A stretch of 64,000 nucleotides of DNA, from NCBI GenBank assembly GCA_045633565.1, contig JAZQYO010000019.1:1-64000 (forward strand), given 5' to 3'. Numbering within the stretch: the stretch's first letter is position 1; each line of letters starts with the position of its first letter. The position numbers and the translations under genes are program-made. Positions 16,529-25,740 of the stretch are shown piece after piece. A model generated the notes under the pieces. That model saw nothing but the letters and a program-made list of their open reading frames with translations. It searched no databases and was not told where the DNA came from. This DNA comes from RGIG7450 sp045633565. Its GTDB lineage: Bacteria > Bacillota > Clostridia > RUG12999.

Positions 16529-18016
16529 TTATTTTAAGCCTGTAACGGTAAGGAATTTTTCGTAAGCTTTAGTCCATGCATCCTGCTCGGTGGGGAGGTA
16601 TTCTTTTGTATCAAAAGAATTTGTAACCACTTTGCGAGCTTCCGTAAGTGATTTGACTTTTCCAAGGGCAGTAAGCTGCATGAGTGCATTTCCTGTACCT
16701 GTTGCTTCAACAGGACCTGCAACAACTTTTTTACCTGTTGCACAGGAGATAAGTGTGCAAACCATTGTATCCTTAATACCGCCACCTACCATATGTATGC
16801 AATCAAGATTTTTACCTAAAGTATCTTCCATACCTTTTACTGCGTATGCGCATTTCATTGCAATACTCTGTGCAGCGCAACGGATAATTTCACCTTCGGT
16901 CTGTGGAACTTTCTGACCTGTTTTTTCACAGTATTCACGAATTCTTTTGGGCATATTTCCCGGACCTGCAAAAGCTTCATCGTCAGGATTAATGAAGGAC
17001 TCGAAAGGCTCTGCCTGCCATGCAGCTTTTTCAAGAGCATCAAAAGAAAAGTCTTTACCCTCACGTTTCCACTGACGTCGGCTTTCCTGGATTATCCAGA
17101 GTCCCATGATATTTTTAAGGAAACGGATTTTATTTTCTACGCCACCTTCGTTTGTGAAGTCATATTTAAAACTTTTATCAGAAATAACAGGTTCATCATT
17201 TTCAACACCTAAAAGTGCCCATGTACCTGTACTTATGTATGCATAATCATATCCGCCTGTAGCCGGAACAGATGCAACTGCAGAAGCTGTATCATGTGAA
17301 CCTACAGCAATTACGGGAACTTTGGGGCAACCAAGCTCTTCGCATATATCATCAGAAAGCATACCTATTATTTCTCCCGGCTGAATTATATCGCAGAAAA
17401 GCTCTTTATTAATACCAAGCTTATCAAGAAGCTCGGCATCCCATGTTTTTGTATATGGGTTAAGAAGCTGCGAAGTTGAAGAAATGGTATATTCGTTCTT
17501 CATTTCACCTGTAAGGAAATAGTTAAATAAATCGGGTGCAAACAGAAGCTTATCAGCAATTTTAAGTGACGGATCATCGGATTTTACCATTGAAAGAAGC
17601 TGGAAAATTGTATTGAAGAAATTAAACTGAATACCTGTTCTGTCAAAAATATATTTTTTTCCAACCATTTTATCGGCCTCTTCTATCATACCATTTGTTC
17701 TTGTGTCGCGGTAGTGATAGGGGTTAGCAATGAGCTGACCGTTTTTATCTAAAAGACCAAAATCAACGCCCCAGGTGTCAATACCGATAGCTTCAAAATC
17801 TTTATGACCACTATTTATTGTGTTTAAAATTCCTTGTTTAATTTCAAAAAACAGGCGCATAATGTCCCAACGATATGACCCGGAAATCATAACTGGGTCG
17901 TTTGAAAAGCGGTGCATTTCCTCCATCTGCAGTTTTTCCCCATCAAATGTGAATAGAAGTGCACGTCCGCTTGATGCACCAAAGTCAAATGCAAGTACTT
18001 TAGATTGTTTACTCAT
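16529..18016 (-). CDS. rhaB: Rhamnulokinase (FGGY family)
   Basis: Phosphorylates L-rhamnulose to L-rhamnulose-1-phosphate. The 495-aa protein has the N-terminal ATPase motif AFDFGASSGRALLF, GIDTWGVDFGLLD typical of RhaB, the central VGSHDTASAV with the catalytic Asp, and GGGIKDTM in the C-terminal domain. RBS AAAGGAG precedes the ATG. It is the last gene of the long minus-strand run, 12 bases after the SPFH gene. rhaA, rhaD and a rhamnose regulator are absent from the window, so it is an orphan kinase here. Confidence 0.93.
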   Translation of the reverse strand: MSKQSKVLAFDFGASSGRALLFTFDGEKLQMEEMHRFSNDPVMISGSYRWDIMRLFFEIKQGILNTINSGHKDFEAIGIDTWGVDFGLLDKNGQLIANPYHYRDTRTNGMIEEADKMVGKKYIFDRTGIQFNFFNTIFQLLSMVKSDDPSLKIADKLLFAPDLFNYFLTGEMKNEYTISSTSQLLNPYTKTWDAELLDKLGINKELFCDIIQPGEIIGMLSDDICEELGCPKVPVIAVGSHDTASAVASVPATGGYDYAYISTGTWALLGVENDEPVISDKSFKYDFTNEGGVENKIRFLKNIMGLWIIQESRRQWKREGKDFSFDALEKAAWQAEPFESFINPDDEAFAGPGNMPKRIREYCEKTGQKVPQTEGEIIRCAAQSIAMKCAYAVKGMEDTLGKNLDCIHMVGGGIKDTMVCTLISCATGKKVVAGPVEATGTGNALMQLTALGKVKSLTEARKVVTNSFDTKEYLPTEQDAWTKAYEKFLTVTGLK

Positions 18017-18028
18017 AATGTGCTCCTT

Positions 18029-18958
18029 TTAATTGTTATCTTTAACGTCTGACCACAATTCTTTTATAGATGTTGCAAGGGAAGCAACACCCTGAAGTTC
18101 AGACGGTATAATTAACTTTGTTGATTTTCCGTCAGCAACTTTTTCAAGTGCTTCGTAGCTTTTTAAAATAAGGACTTTTTTATCAGGATTAGCTTTGTTT
18201 AAAAGCTCAATACCATCAGCTGTTGCCTGCTGAACACGAAGTATAGCCTCAGCTTCACCCTCGGCTTTTTTGATTGTTGCCTCTTTTTCAGCTTCTGCAT
18301 AAAGTATCTGTGATTCTTTTTCAGCTTCAGCTTTCAAAATCTGTGCCTGTTTTTCACCTTCAGCAACAAGAATAGCACTTTTTTTATCACCCTCAGCACG
18401 AAGTATTGCTTCACGGCGTTCACGTTCAGCCTTCATCTGTTTTTCCATGGCGTCACGGATTTCTTTCGGAGGCATAATGTTTTTAAGCTCAACACGGTTG
18501 ATTTTAATACCCCATGGGTCGGTTGCCTCGTCCAGAATTGTACGCATTTTGGTATTTACAACATCACGGGAGGTGAGAGTTTCGTCAAGCTCCATATCAC
18601 CAATAATGTTTCTGAGCGTTGTTGCTGTAAGATTTTCAATGGCAACAAGCGGACGGTCAACACCGTAGGTATAAAGCTTAGGTTCTGTAATCTGATAATA
18701 AATTACAGTATCAATCTGCATGGTAACGTTATCTTTTGTTATAACAGGCTGAGGGTCGAAATCAACAACCTGTTCCTTTATAGAAACTTTTTTTGAAATC
18801 TTGTCAATAAACGGAACCTTAAAATGCAGTCCGACACCCCAGGTTTCTTTGTATGCACCCAGTCGTTCAACTATATAAGCATGTGCCTGAGGCACAATTT
18901 TAATATTGGCAATAATTAAAATTGCAGCAATTATAAGAACGGTAAATAATAATTCCAT
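18029..18958 (-). CDS. SPFH/Band 7 (stomatin-like) membrane protein
   Basis: A 309-aa protein. An N-terminal hydrophobic segment (residues 2-20) anchors an SPFH domain (VERLGAYKETWGVGLHFKVPF onward), followed from about residue 165 by a long charged, Ala/Glu-rich coiled coil (repeats such as ILRAEGDKK and ILYAEAEKE). Bacterial stomatins of this type oligomerise at the membrane and act in envelope organisation or quality control, usually with an NfeD partner encoded next to them. The NfeD gene lies 3 bases upstream, so the pair is translationally close. Exact function is unknown. Confidence 0.92.
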   Translation of the reverse strand: MELLFTVLIIAAILIIANIKIVPQAHAYIVERLGAYKETWGVGLHFKVPFIDKISKKVSIKEQVVDFDPQPVITKDNVTMQIDTVIYYQITEPKLYTYGVDRPLVAIENLTATTLRNIIGDMELDETLTSRDVVNTKMRTILDEATDPWGIKINRVELKNIMPPKEIRDAMEKQMKAERERREAILRAEGDKKSAILVAEGEKQAQILKAEAEKESQILYAEAEKEATIKKAEGEAEAILRVQQATADGIELLNKANPDKKVLILKSYEALEKVADGKSTKLIIPSELQGVASLATSIKELWSDVKDNN

Positions 18959-18961
18959 ACT

Positions 18962-19402
18962 CTACATTCCTTTCATTTTAACAATAAGCTTAACACCGGA
19001 AATTTTTACAATTTCAACAACTTCACGCTCATCAATAATAAATCCGTGCTCTGAACGGGCTGTCCACACATTTCCATCTATTTTAACCTGACCGGTTCCT
19101 GCAAGATTATCAATTTTTTCTATAACAATAGCTTGTTTACCTACAAGGGTATCAATATTTGTTGAGGTTTTACGGATATATTTTACTGCGAGTGGACGGG
19201 TAAAAATAAGCAGAATCACTGTTGCAACAACAAAGAAAATTATCTGAAGCGAAGTACTGCCACCGAGTGCTGCCACAACCATTGCAACTATTGCACCAAA
19301 TCCAAACCATATAGTGGTCAGATTAACAGTGAGCGCTTCAACTGAAAACAGAATAATTGCAATTATAAGCCACAAAAATTCAGGCTTTGCAATAAAATCC
19401 AT
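18962..19402 (-). CDS. NfeD family membrane protein
   Basis: A 146-aa short-form NfeD. The first half has about three hydrophobic segments (residues 8-80, WLIIAIILFSVEAL onward). The C-terminal OB-fold domain follows (LVGKQAIVIEKIDN to EVVEIVKISGVKLIVK). It lacks the ClpP-like protease domain of long NfeD proteins. It is paired with the SPFH gene, the classic stomatin operon arrangement. The start ATG follows a GGGTGG-type site. Confidence 0.88.
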   Translation of the reverse strand: MDFIAKPEFLWLIIAIILFSVEALTVNLTTIWFGFGAIVAMVVAALGGSTSLQIIFFVVATVILLIFTRPLAVKYIRKTSTNIDTLVGKQAIVIEKIDNLAGTGQVKIDGNVWTARSEHGFIIDEREVVEIVKISGVKLIVKMKGM

Positions 19403-19421
19403 AATAACACCACCCTTATGA

Positions 19422-20544
19422 TCACTTTTCCTTTAAATTACCAAGACTCTGGCGTTTTAAGTATTCGTTAATATATCCGTCAATTTCGCCATCCATAACT
19501 GCACCGACATTACCCATTTCAAAATCAGTACGGTGGTCTTTAACCATTGTATATGGGTGGAAAACGTATGAACGAATCTGACTACCCCAGGCAATATCTT
19601 TCATATTACCTTTGATATCTTCAATTTTATCCATTTTTTCACGCTCTGCTATTTCAAGAAGCTTGGATTTAAGCATTTTCATACAAGTTTCTCTGTTCTG
19701 AATCTGTGAGCGCTCTGTCTGACATGCAACTACAATGCCCGTAGGAATATGTGTAATTCTTACAGCCGATTCGGTCTTGTTAACATGCTGACCGCCGGCA
19801 CCGCTTGAACGGTAGGTATCAACTTTTAAATCTTCGGTACGTATTGTAATTTCAATATCGTCATCAAACTCGGGCATAACATCAAGTGATGCAAATGATG
19901 TATGACGTCTGCCCGAAGCATCAAAGGGGGATATGCGAACAAGTCTGTGGACGCCCTTTTCGGTTTTGGCATATCCGTAAACATTTGTGCCCGAAATAAG
20001 CATTGTAACACTTTTTACACCGGCATCATCACCGTCTAATATGTCTAAAATTTTAGTTTCAAAACCACGTCTTTCAGCCCATCTGAGGTACATTCTCATA
20101 AGCATCTGGACCCAGTCCTGAGCCTCGGTTCCGCCTGCACCTGCGTGAAGTGACAAAATTGCATTGTTTTTGTCATACGGACCGGTAAGTAGCGTGTCAA
20201 GACGCATTTTTTCATAGTTTTCAGTTAAATTTTTGCAGCCGGAAATTATTTCTTCTGCCATTTCAGCATCATTTTCCTCGTTTGCCATGTCGATTAAAAG
20301 AAGTAAATCTTCACGTTCTGCGCAAAGGGATTCATAAGACGAGATTTTTTCTTTAAGTGCTTTTGTTTTTCTAAGCACTTTTCCGGAGTTTTCCATATCA
20401 TCCCAAAAATCGGGGGCAGTTGCCTGATTTTCCAGAGCTTCAAGCTCATTTTTTAATGCAGGCAAGTTAAAGTGAATCACCTAACTCTTTAATGCCGTCT
20501 TCGAGATTTCTTAAAGATAATCTATATTCTTCAAGCTCTAACAT
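19422..20544 (-). CDS. prfB: Peptide chain release factor 2, made by programmed +1 frameshift
   Basis: RF2 ends translation at UGA and UAA. The main frame (19422-20480) carries the stop-recognition tripeptide SPF (RLVRISPFDASG) and the catalytic GGQ (SSGAGGQHVNK). An in-frame TAG directly precedes its first possible start (GTG, 20480). A short zero frame begins at ATG 20544 after an AAAGG site, encodes MLELEEYRLSLRNLEDGIKE and then GDSL, and stops at TAA (20469-20467). A +1 slip on CTT (20472-20470) joins this RF2-like N-terminus to NLPALKNELEAL, giving about 373 aa, the normal RF2 length. The stop at the slip site is TAA where RF2 genes normally have TGA. Confidence 0.93.
20466..20482 (-). 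other. prfB: Programmed +1 frameshift site of prfB (CTT TAA C)
   Basis: Read on the minus strand: an SD-like AGGTGA (20482-20477), four bases, then CTT TAA C. The usual RF2 slip site is CTT TGA C with a G-rich SD 3 bases upstream. Here both the stop codon and the SD spacing differ, so slippage may be less dependent on RF2 level. Confidence 0.8.
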
Positions 20545-20562
20545 TATTTCACAACCTTTCAA

Positions 20563-23283
20563 TTATGGTCTGCAGCATTTTTTATATTTTTTACCTGAAC
20601 CGCAGGGACATGGGTCGTTAGGACCAACCTTTTCTCCGGTTTTTACAGGCTTTTTCTCTACTGTTCCGTCGCCGTGAGATACAGCAGTCGGTTTTGCAAC
20701 CTCTTCACGCTCTGTGCTCACTCCAGGACGAACAGTAAGTACCATTTTAACGGTATCTTCTTTAATGTTTGCTGTCATTTCGTCAAACATATCCATACCT
20801 TCGTATTTAAACTCAATTACAGGGTCACGCTGACCGTAGGAACGAAGGTTAATACCTTTTTTGAGTTCGTCCATAAGGTCAATGTGGTCCATCCAGTAAC
20901 GGTCAATATTACGAAGCATGATTACACGCTCAATTTCACGGAACTGTTCTCCAAATAGCTCTTCCTGCTGAGCATATTTTTCCATTGCTTTTTTTATTGT
21001 ATCGGAAATGAAAGAGGAAAGGGTCATGGTTTCCATCATTTCACGATCAATTTCAAGCGTTCCGTCATATACAAAAGCGTTAAAATAAGCTTTAAGACCT
21101 TGGGTATCCCAGTTATCAGGAATATCGCTGCCATTGGAATAGCGATTTACAGCATCGGTGATAACACTTTCAATCATCTTTTCAATATGAGGTTTTAAGT
21201 TTTCTCCGCTTAAAACTTTTTTACGTTCACCATAAATGATTGTACGTTGTTCGTTCATTACTTCGTCAAACTGTAAAACGTGTTTTCTGATTGAGAAATT
21301 TCTGCCTTCAACGTTTTTCTGTGCATTTTCAATTGCGTTTGTAAGCATTGAATGTTCAATAGGCTCATCTTCCGGGAAATTTAATGCACTGACTACACCT
21401 TTTATTCTGTCTGAACCGAAAAGGCGCATCAAATCATCGTCAAGCGACATATAAAATCTTGTTTCACCGGGGTCTCCCTGACGACCGGCACGACCACGGA
21501 GCTGATTGTCAATTCGCCTTGACTCATGACGTTCTGTACCAATAATACAAAGACCGCCGCTACTTACAACCTCATCATGTGCCTCGGAAATCTCATTTTT
21601 ATATTTTTCAAGCAGGGAAGAATATTCTTTTCTTGCCTCAAGAATTTCTACATTATCTGTGTCAAAAAATCCTGATGCATCGGCAATCATAGCATCGGTA
21701 TATCCCATTTTGGACATTTCGCTTTTGGCAAGATACTCAGCATTACCGCCAAGCGTAATATCAGTACCACGGCCTGCCATGTTGGTTGCAATTGTTACGG
21801 CACCAGGTTTACCTGCCTGAGCAACAATCTGCGCCTCTTTTTCGTGGTGCTTTGCATTTAAAACCTCATGCTTTATGCCACGTTTTTTTAAAAGTGCACT
21901 TAAAAGCTCAGATTTTTCAATTGAAATTGTACCAACCAAAACAGGCTGACCTTTTGCGTGGGCTTCTTCAATTGCTTTTATAACTGCAGCAAATTTTCCG
22001 GCCTCAGTTTTATATATATGGTCAGACTTATCCTTTCTTAAAAGCGGTTTGTTTGTTGGAATTTCAACAACGTCAAGTGAGTAAATCTGCTGAAACTCAG
22101 CTTCTTCGGTAAGGGCAGTACCCGTCATACCGGCAAGTTTTTTATAAAGCCTGAAATAGTTTTGGAAAGTGATTGTCGCAAGTGTTTTACTTTCACGTGC
22201 AACAGTAACACCTTCTTTGGCTTCAATAGCCTGATGCAGACCGTCACTGTAACGTCTGCCAATCATAAGTCGACCGGTAAATTCATCAACAATAATAACT
22301 TCTCCGTCACGAACAACATAGTCGATATCGCGCTTCATAATGCCGTGAGCACGAATAGCCTGATTTATGTGATGAACAACGGTTGTGTTTTCAATATCAG
22401 AAAAATTTTCAAGGTTAAAAGCTTTTTCGGCTTTTTCTATTCCCTGTTTTGTTAAGGTAACATTGCGTGCTTTTTCATCAACAAGATAGTCTGCATCAAT
22501 GTCATCGTAGGATTCTTTTGTGTCAAACTCTTTGCGTTTATAAGCCTTTAAACCTTTTGCAAACTGGTTTGCAAGAGAATAAAGCTGAGTTGAAGCATCA
22601 CCCTGACCGGATATGATAAGGGGAGTTCTTGCCTCATCAATAAGTATGGAGTCAACCTCGTCAACAATTGCATAAGGCTGACCACGCTGAACCATGCGTT
22701 CTTTATAAATAACCATGTTATCACGCAGGTAGTCAAAACCAAGTTCGTTGTTTGTGCCATAGGTAATATCGCAGCTATAGGATGCTCTGCGTTCATCTGG
22801 CTCCATTCCGGATAAAATAAGACCTACAGACAGGCCTAAAAACCTGTGAACTTTACCCATCCATTCGCTGTCACGCTTTGCAAGATAGTCATTGACAGTT
22901 ACAATATGAACACCCTCACCGGAAAGCGCATTAAGATAGGCGGGGAGAGTTGCAACAAGTGTTTTACCTTCACCTGTTTTCATTTCGGCAATTCTTCCTT
23001 GATGAAGAATAATACCGCCGATTATCTGCACACGGAAGGGACGCATACCGAGTACACGGTCACACGCCTCTCTGACTGTTGCAAATGCTTCGGGGAGAAT
23101 GTCATCTAAAGTTTCTCCTCCTAAAAGTCTTTGTTTAAATTCGTCGGTTTTTGCTTTAAGCTGAGCATCTGTAAGCTTTCTGAATTCATCTTCAAGTGCA
23201 TCAACTTTATTTGCAATCGGAATAATCCTTTTAAGCTCACGGGAGCTGTATGTTCCAAAAACCTTTTCAATAAGTTTTTTCAT
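20563..23283 (-). CDS. secA: Preprotein translocase ATPase SecA
   Basis: Motor of the Sec pathway, working with SecYEG (secG is at 54534). The 906-aa protein has a Walker A in GEGKTLVATLPAYLNAL, a DEAD-like IVDEVDSILIDEARTPL, helicase motif VI in QLRGRAGRQGDPG, and a C-terminal zinc motif CPCGSGKKYKKCC that binds SecB or ribosomes in other species. prfB starts 18 bases downstream, the conserved secA-prfB order of Firmicutes. Confidence 0.98.
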   Translation of the reverse strand: MKKLIEKVFGTYSSRELKRIIPIANKVDALEDEFRKLTDAQLKAKTDEFKQRLLGGETLDDILPEAFATVREACDRVLGMRPFRVQIIGGIILHQGRIAEMKTGEGKTLVATLPAYLNALSGEGVHIVTVNDYLAKRDSEWMGKVHRFLGLSVGLILSGMEPDERRASYSCDITYGTNNELGFDYLRDNMVIYKERMVQRGQPYAIVDEVDSILIDEARTPLIISGQGDASTQLYSLANQFAKGLKAYKRKEFDTKESYDDIDADYLVDEKARNVTLTKQGIEKAEKAFNLENFSDIENTTVVHHINQAIRAHGIMKRDIDYVVRDGEVIIVDEFTGRLMIGRRYSDGLHQAIEAKEGVTVARESKTLATITFQNYFRLYKKLAGMTGTALTEEAEFQQIYSLDVVEIPTNKPLLRKDKSDHIYKTEAGKFAAVIKAIEEAHAKGQPVLVGTISIEKSELLSALLKKRGIKHEVLNAKHHEKEAQIVAQAGKPGAVTIATNMAGRGTDITLGGNAEYLAKSEMSKMGYTDAMIADASGFFDTDNVEILEARKEYSSLLEKYKNEISEAHDEVVSSGGLCIIGTERHESRRIDNQLRGRAGRQGDPGETRFYMSLDDDLMRLFGSDRIKGVVSALNFPEDEPIEHSMLTNAIENAQKNVEGRNFSIRKHVLQFDEVMNEQRTIIYGERKKVLSGENLKPHIEKMIESVITDAVNRYSNGSDIPDNWDTQGLKAYFNAFVYDGTLEIDREMMETMTLSSFISDTIKKAMEKYAQQEELFGEQFREIERVIMLRNIDRYWMDHIDLMDELKKGINLRSYGQRDPVIEFKYEGMDMFDEMTANIKEDTVKMVLTVRPGVSTEREEVAKPTAVSHGDGTVEKKPVKTGEKVGPNDPCPCGSGKKYKKCCRP

Positions 23284-23299
23284 TATAACTTAGACCTTT

Positions 23300-25162
23300 C
23301 TATTCCTCAGTGCTTACTTCGTTTTCTTCAGCTTTTACTTCTTCAAGAGTGAAAAGCTTTTCAAATGTAGGACCATCAATTTTTTCAAATTCGATAAGTG
23401 CGTCAGCAACACGTAAAAGTTTATCTTTATTTTCAGTAAGAAGCTTAACCGTGTTTGTATAACAGGAATCAATAATTCCCGAAACCTCTTTATCGATAAC
23501 TGATGCAAGCTCTTCACTGAAACTTCTTGTCTGAGTCCAGTCTTTACCGATGAACACTTCATCATTTGAAGAACCAAAGGTGATAGGACCGATTTTTTCA
23601 CTCATACCATATTTGGTAACCATTTTACGGGCCATATCAGATGCACGTTCAATATCGTTAGATGCACCGGTTGATATATCACCAAGAACAATCTGCTCGG
23701 CAGCACGACCGCCAAGGAGAATGTTTATAGACTCAATCATATAATTTTTAGTTACATAGTATTTATCCTCGGTAGGAAGATGCATTGTATAACCGCCCGC
23801 CATACCACGGGGGATAATTGAAACCTCATGAACAGGGTCCTGACCGGGGAAAAGTCTTGTAATAACAGCGTGACCTGCCTCGTGAATAGCTGTAAGACGT
23901 TTTTCCTTATCAGTCATCTTTCTGGATTTCTTTTCAGCACCCATCATAACTTTCATAAGAGCAACCTGGATATCGTCGTTATCAATAGCAGGTTTGGATT
24001 TGCTTGCAGCAAGAAGAGCCGCTTCGTTAAGAAGATTTTCAAGGTCTGCACCTGTAAAACCGGCAGTGGTTTTAGCAACCACTTTAAGGTCAACGTCAGG
24101 TGCAAGAGTTTTATTTTTTGCATGAACCTTTAAAATATCTTCACGACCACCAACGTCAGGCGTGTTAACTACAATTTGTCTGTCAAAACGTCCGGGACGG
24201 AGAAGGGCTGGGTCTAAAATATCAGGGCGGTTGGTTGCAGCAATAATTATGATACCTTCGTTAACGCCAAAACCATCCATTTCAACAAGCAACTGATTTA
24301 AAGTCTGCTCTCTTTCATCATGTCCACCACCGAGGCCTGCACCTCTGTGACGACCAACAGCGTCAATTTCATCTATAAAAATAACAGAAGGAGTTGTTTT
24401 TTTTGCTTCTTCAAAAAGGTCACGAACTCTGGCAGCACCAACGCCGACAAACATTTCAACAAAGTCAGAACCGCTTATGCTGAAAAATGGTACACCAGCT
24501 TCGCCTGCAACAGCCTTGGCAAGGAGTGTTTTACCTGTTCCCGGAGGGCCTACGAGAAGTACACCTTTAGGAATTCTTGCACCAAGTTTAGTATATTTAT
24601 CGGGAGATTTAAGGAAATCAACTATTTCTTCAAGGTCAGCTTTTTCTTCGTCTGCACCTGCAACATCGTCAAAAGTTACTTTTTTACCAAGGCTTGCGAG
24701 AGTTTTGGCACGGCTTTTACCGAAATTCATAACCTTGCCGCCACCTGCTCCACCACCGCCCTGCATCTGACGGAAAATAAAAATCCAGAAAATCACTATG
24801 AGCACTGCAAAAATGAGATAAGGAAGCATTGAAAGCCACCAAGGCGCAGTAGCAGGTGAGGGGGTGGTAAATTTAAAATCAGGGTTTTGGGCAATAAGCT
24901 CTTTTATCTCCTGAGTTGCAAAAATAAGAAAAAGGTCTACTGACGGAATTTCAACAATCATTTCGTTGCCACCTGTTATTTTTGCAATAGCTCTGTCTTC
25001 CTCAAGTACAAGCTCGGAAACCTCCTGCTTGTCAAGACTGCGAATAAGGTCGCTCATTGTATGTTGCTGGGTGTTCGGCTGAGTACCTATCAAAGAATAA
25101 ACAACAATAAGTATAACAAAAAGAATAAGATAGAAGCCTATATTTTTAAATGTTTTTTTCAA
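23300..25162 (-). CDS. ftsH: ATP-dependent zinc metalloprotease FtsH
   Basis: Membrane-bound AAA+ protease. The 620-aa protein has two transmembrane segments (about 9-27 and 110-132), Walker A GPPGTGKT, Walker B FIDEIDAVG, the second region of homology NRPDILDPALLRPGRFD and the zinc site HEAGH. It starts with TTG at 25162, supported by AAAGGAG upstream. It follows tilS and hpt, a very conserved order. Confidence 0.97.
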   Translation of the reverse strand: MKKTFKNIGFYLILFVILIVVYSLIGTQPNTQQHTMSDLIRSLDKQEVSELVLEEDRAIAKITGGNEMIVEIPSVDLFLIFATQEIKELIAQNPDFKFTTPSPATAPWWLSMLPYLIFAVLIVIFWIFIFRQMQGGGGAGGGKVMNFGKSRAKTLASLGKKVTFDDVAGADEEKADLEEIVDFLKSPDKYTKLGARIPKGVLLVGPPGTGKTLLAKAVAGEAGVPFFSISGSDFVEMFVGVGAARVRDLFEEAKKTTPSVIFIDEIDAVGRHRGAGLGGGHDEREQTLNQLLVEMDGFGVNEGIIIIAATNRPDILDPALLRPGRFDRQIVVNTPDVGGREDILKVHAKNKTLAPDVDLKVVAKTTAGFTGADLENLLNEAALLAASKSKPAIDNDDIQVALMKVMMGAEKKSRKMTDKEKRLTAIHEAGHAVITRLFPGQDPVHEVSIIPRGMAGGYTMHLPTEDKYYVTKNYMIESINILLGGRAAEQIVLGDISTGASNDIERASDMARKMVTKYGMSEKIGPITFGSSNDEVFIGKDWTQTRSFSEELASVIDKEVSGIIDSCYTNTVKLLTENKDKLLRVADALIEFEKIDGPTFEKLFTLEEVKAEENEVSTEE

Positions 25163-25200
25163 TTAAATCACTCTCCTTTGGTGATGATATGTAAGTGTGT

Positions 25201-25740
25201 CTATTTATTGTACACTTCGGGTTTTAAGATACCTACATAAGGCAGATTGCGGTATTTTTCATCATAATCAAGACCGTAGCCTACCACAAATTCATTGGGA
25301 ATTTCAAAACCGACATATTCGGCTGAAATATCAACCTCACGACGCTCAGTCTTGTCAAGCAGTGCACACATGCTGACAGACACAGCACCTTTTTCAGCAA
25401 AATACTTTTTCAGGAAAACATAAGTATTTCCCGAGTCAATAATATCTTCAATTACAAGCACATGTTTTCCTGTAACATCAACATCCATTGGGTATTTAAA
25501 GGTAACCTGCGCTGAAGATTTAGAACCTGAGCCATAGCTCGAAACACGCAGGAAATTGATGGTTGTATGAAAATCAATTTCACGAACAAGGTCAGCATAA
25601 AAAATAAATGAACCTTTAAGTACAGAAATCATTACACATTCTTTATCACGATAATCGTGAGAAATCTGAGTAGCAAGTTCTTTGATTCTTGCAGCTAATT
25701 GTTCTTTTGTTAAAAGTACGGTCTTGATGTCGCTATTCAT
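25201..25740 (-). CDS. hpt: Hypoxanthine phosphoribosyltransferase
   Basis: Salvages hypoxanthine/guanine with PRPP. The 179-aa protein has the PRPP-binding motif VLVIEDIIDSG and the LKGSFIF loop, and ends with the C-terminal residues common to HPRTs (RNLPYVGILKPEVY). Its start overlaps the tilS 3' end by 8 bases, so translation is probably coupled. Confidence 0.96.
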   Translation of the reverse strand: MNSDIKTVLLTKEQLAARIKELATQISHDYRDKECVMISVLKGSFIFYADLVREIDFHTTINFLRVSSYGSGSKSSAQVTFKYPMDVDVTGKHVLVIEDIIDSGNTYVFLKKYFAEKGAVSVSMCALLDKTERREVDISAEYVGFEIPNEFVVGYGLDYDEKYRNLPYVGILKPEVYNK

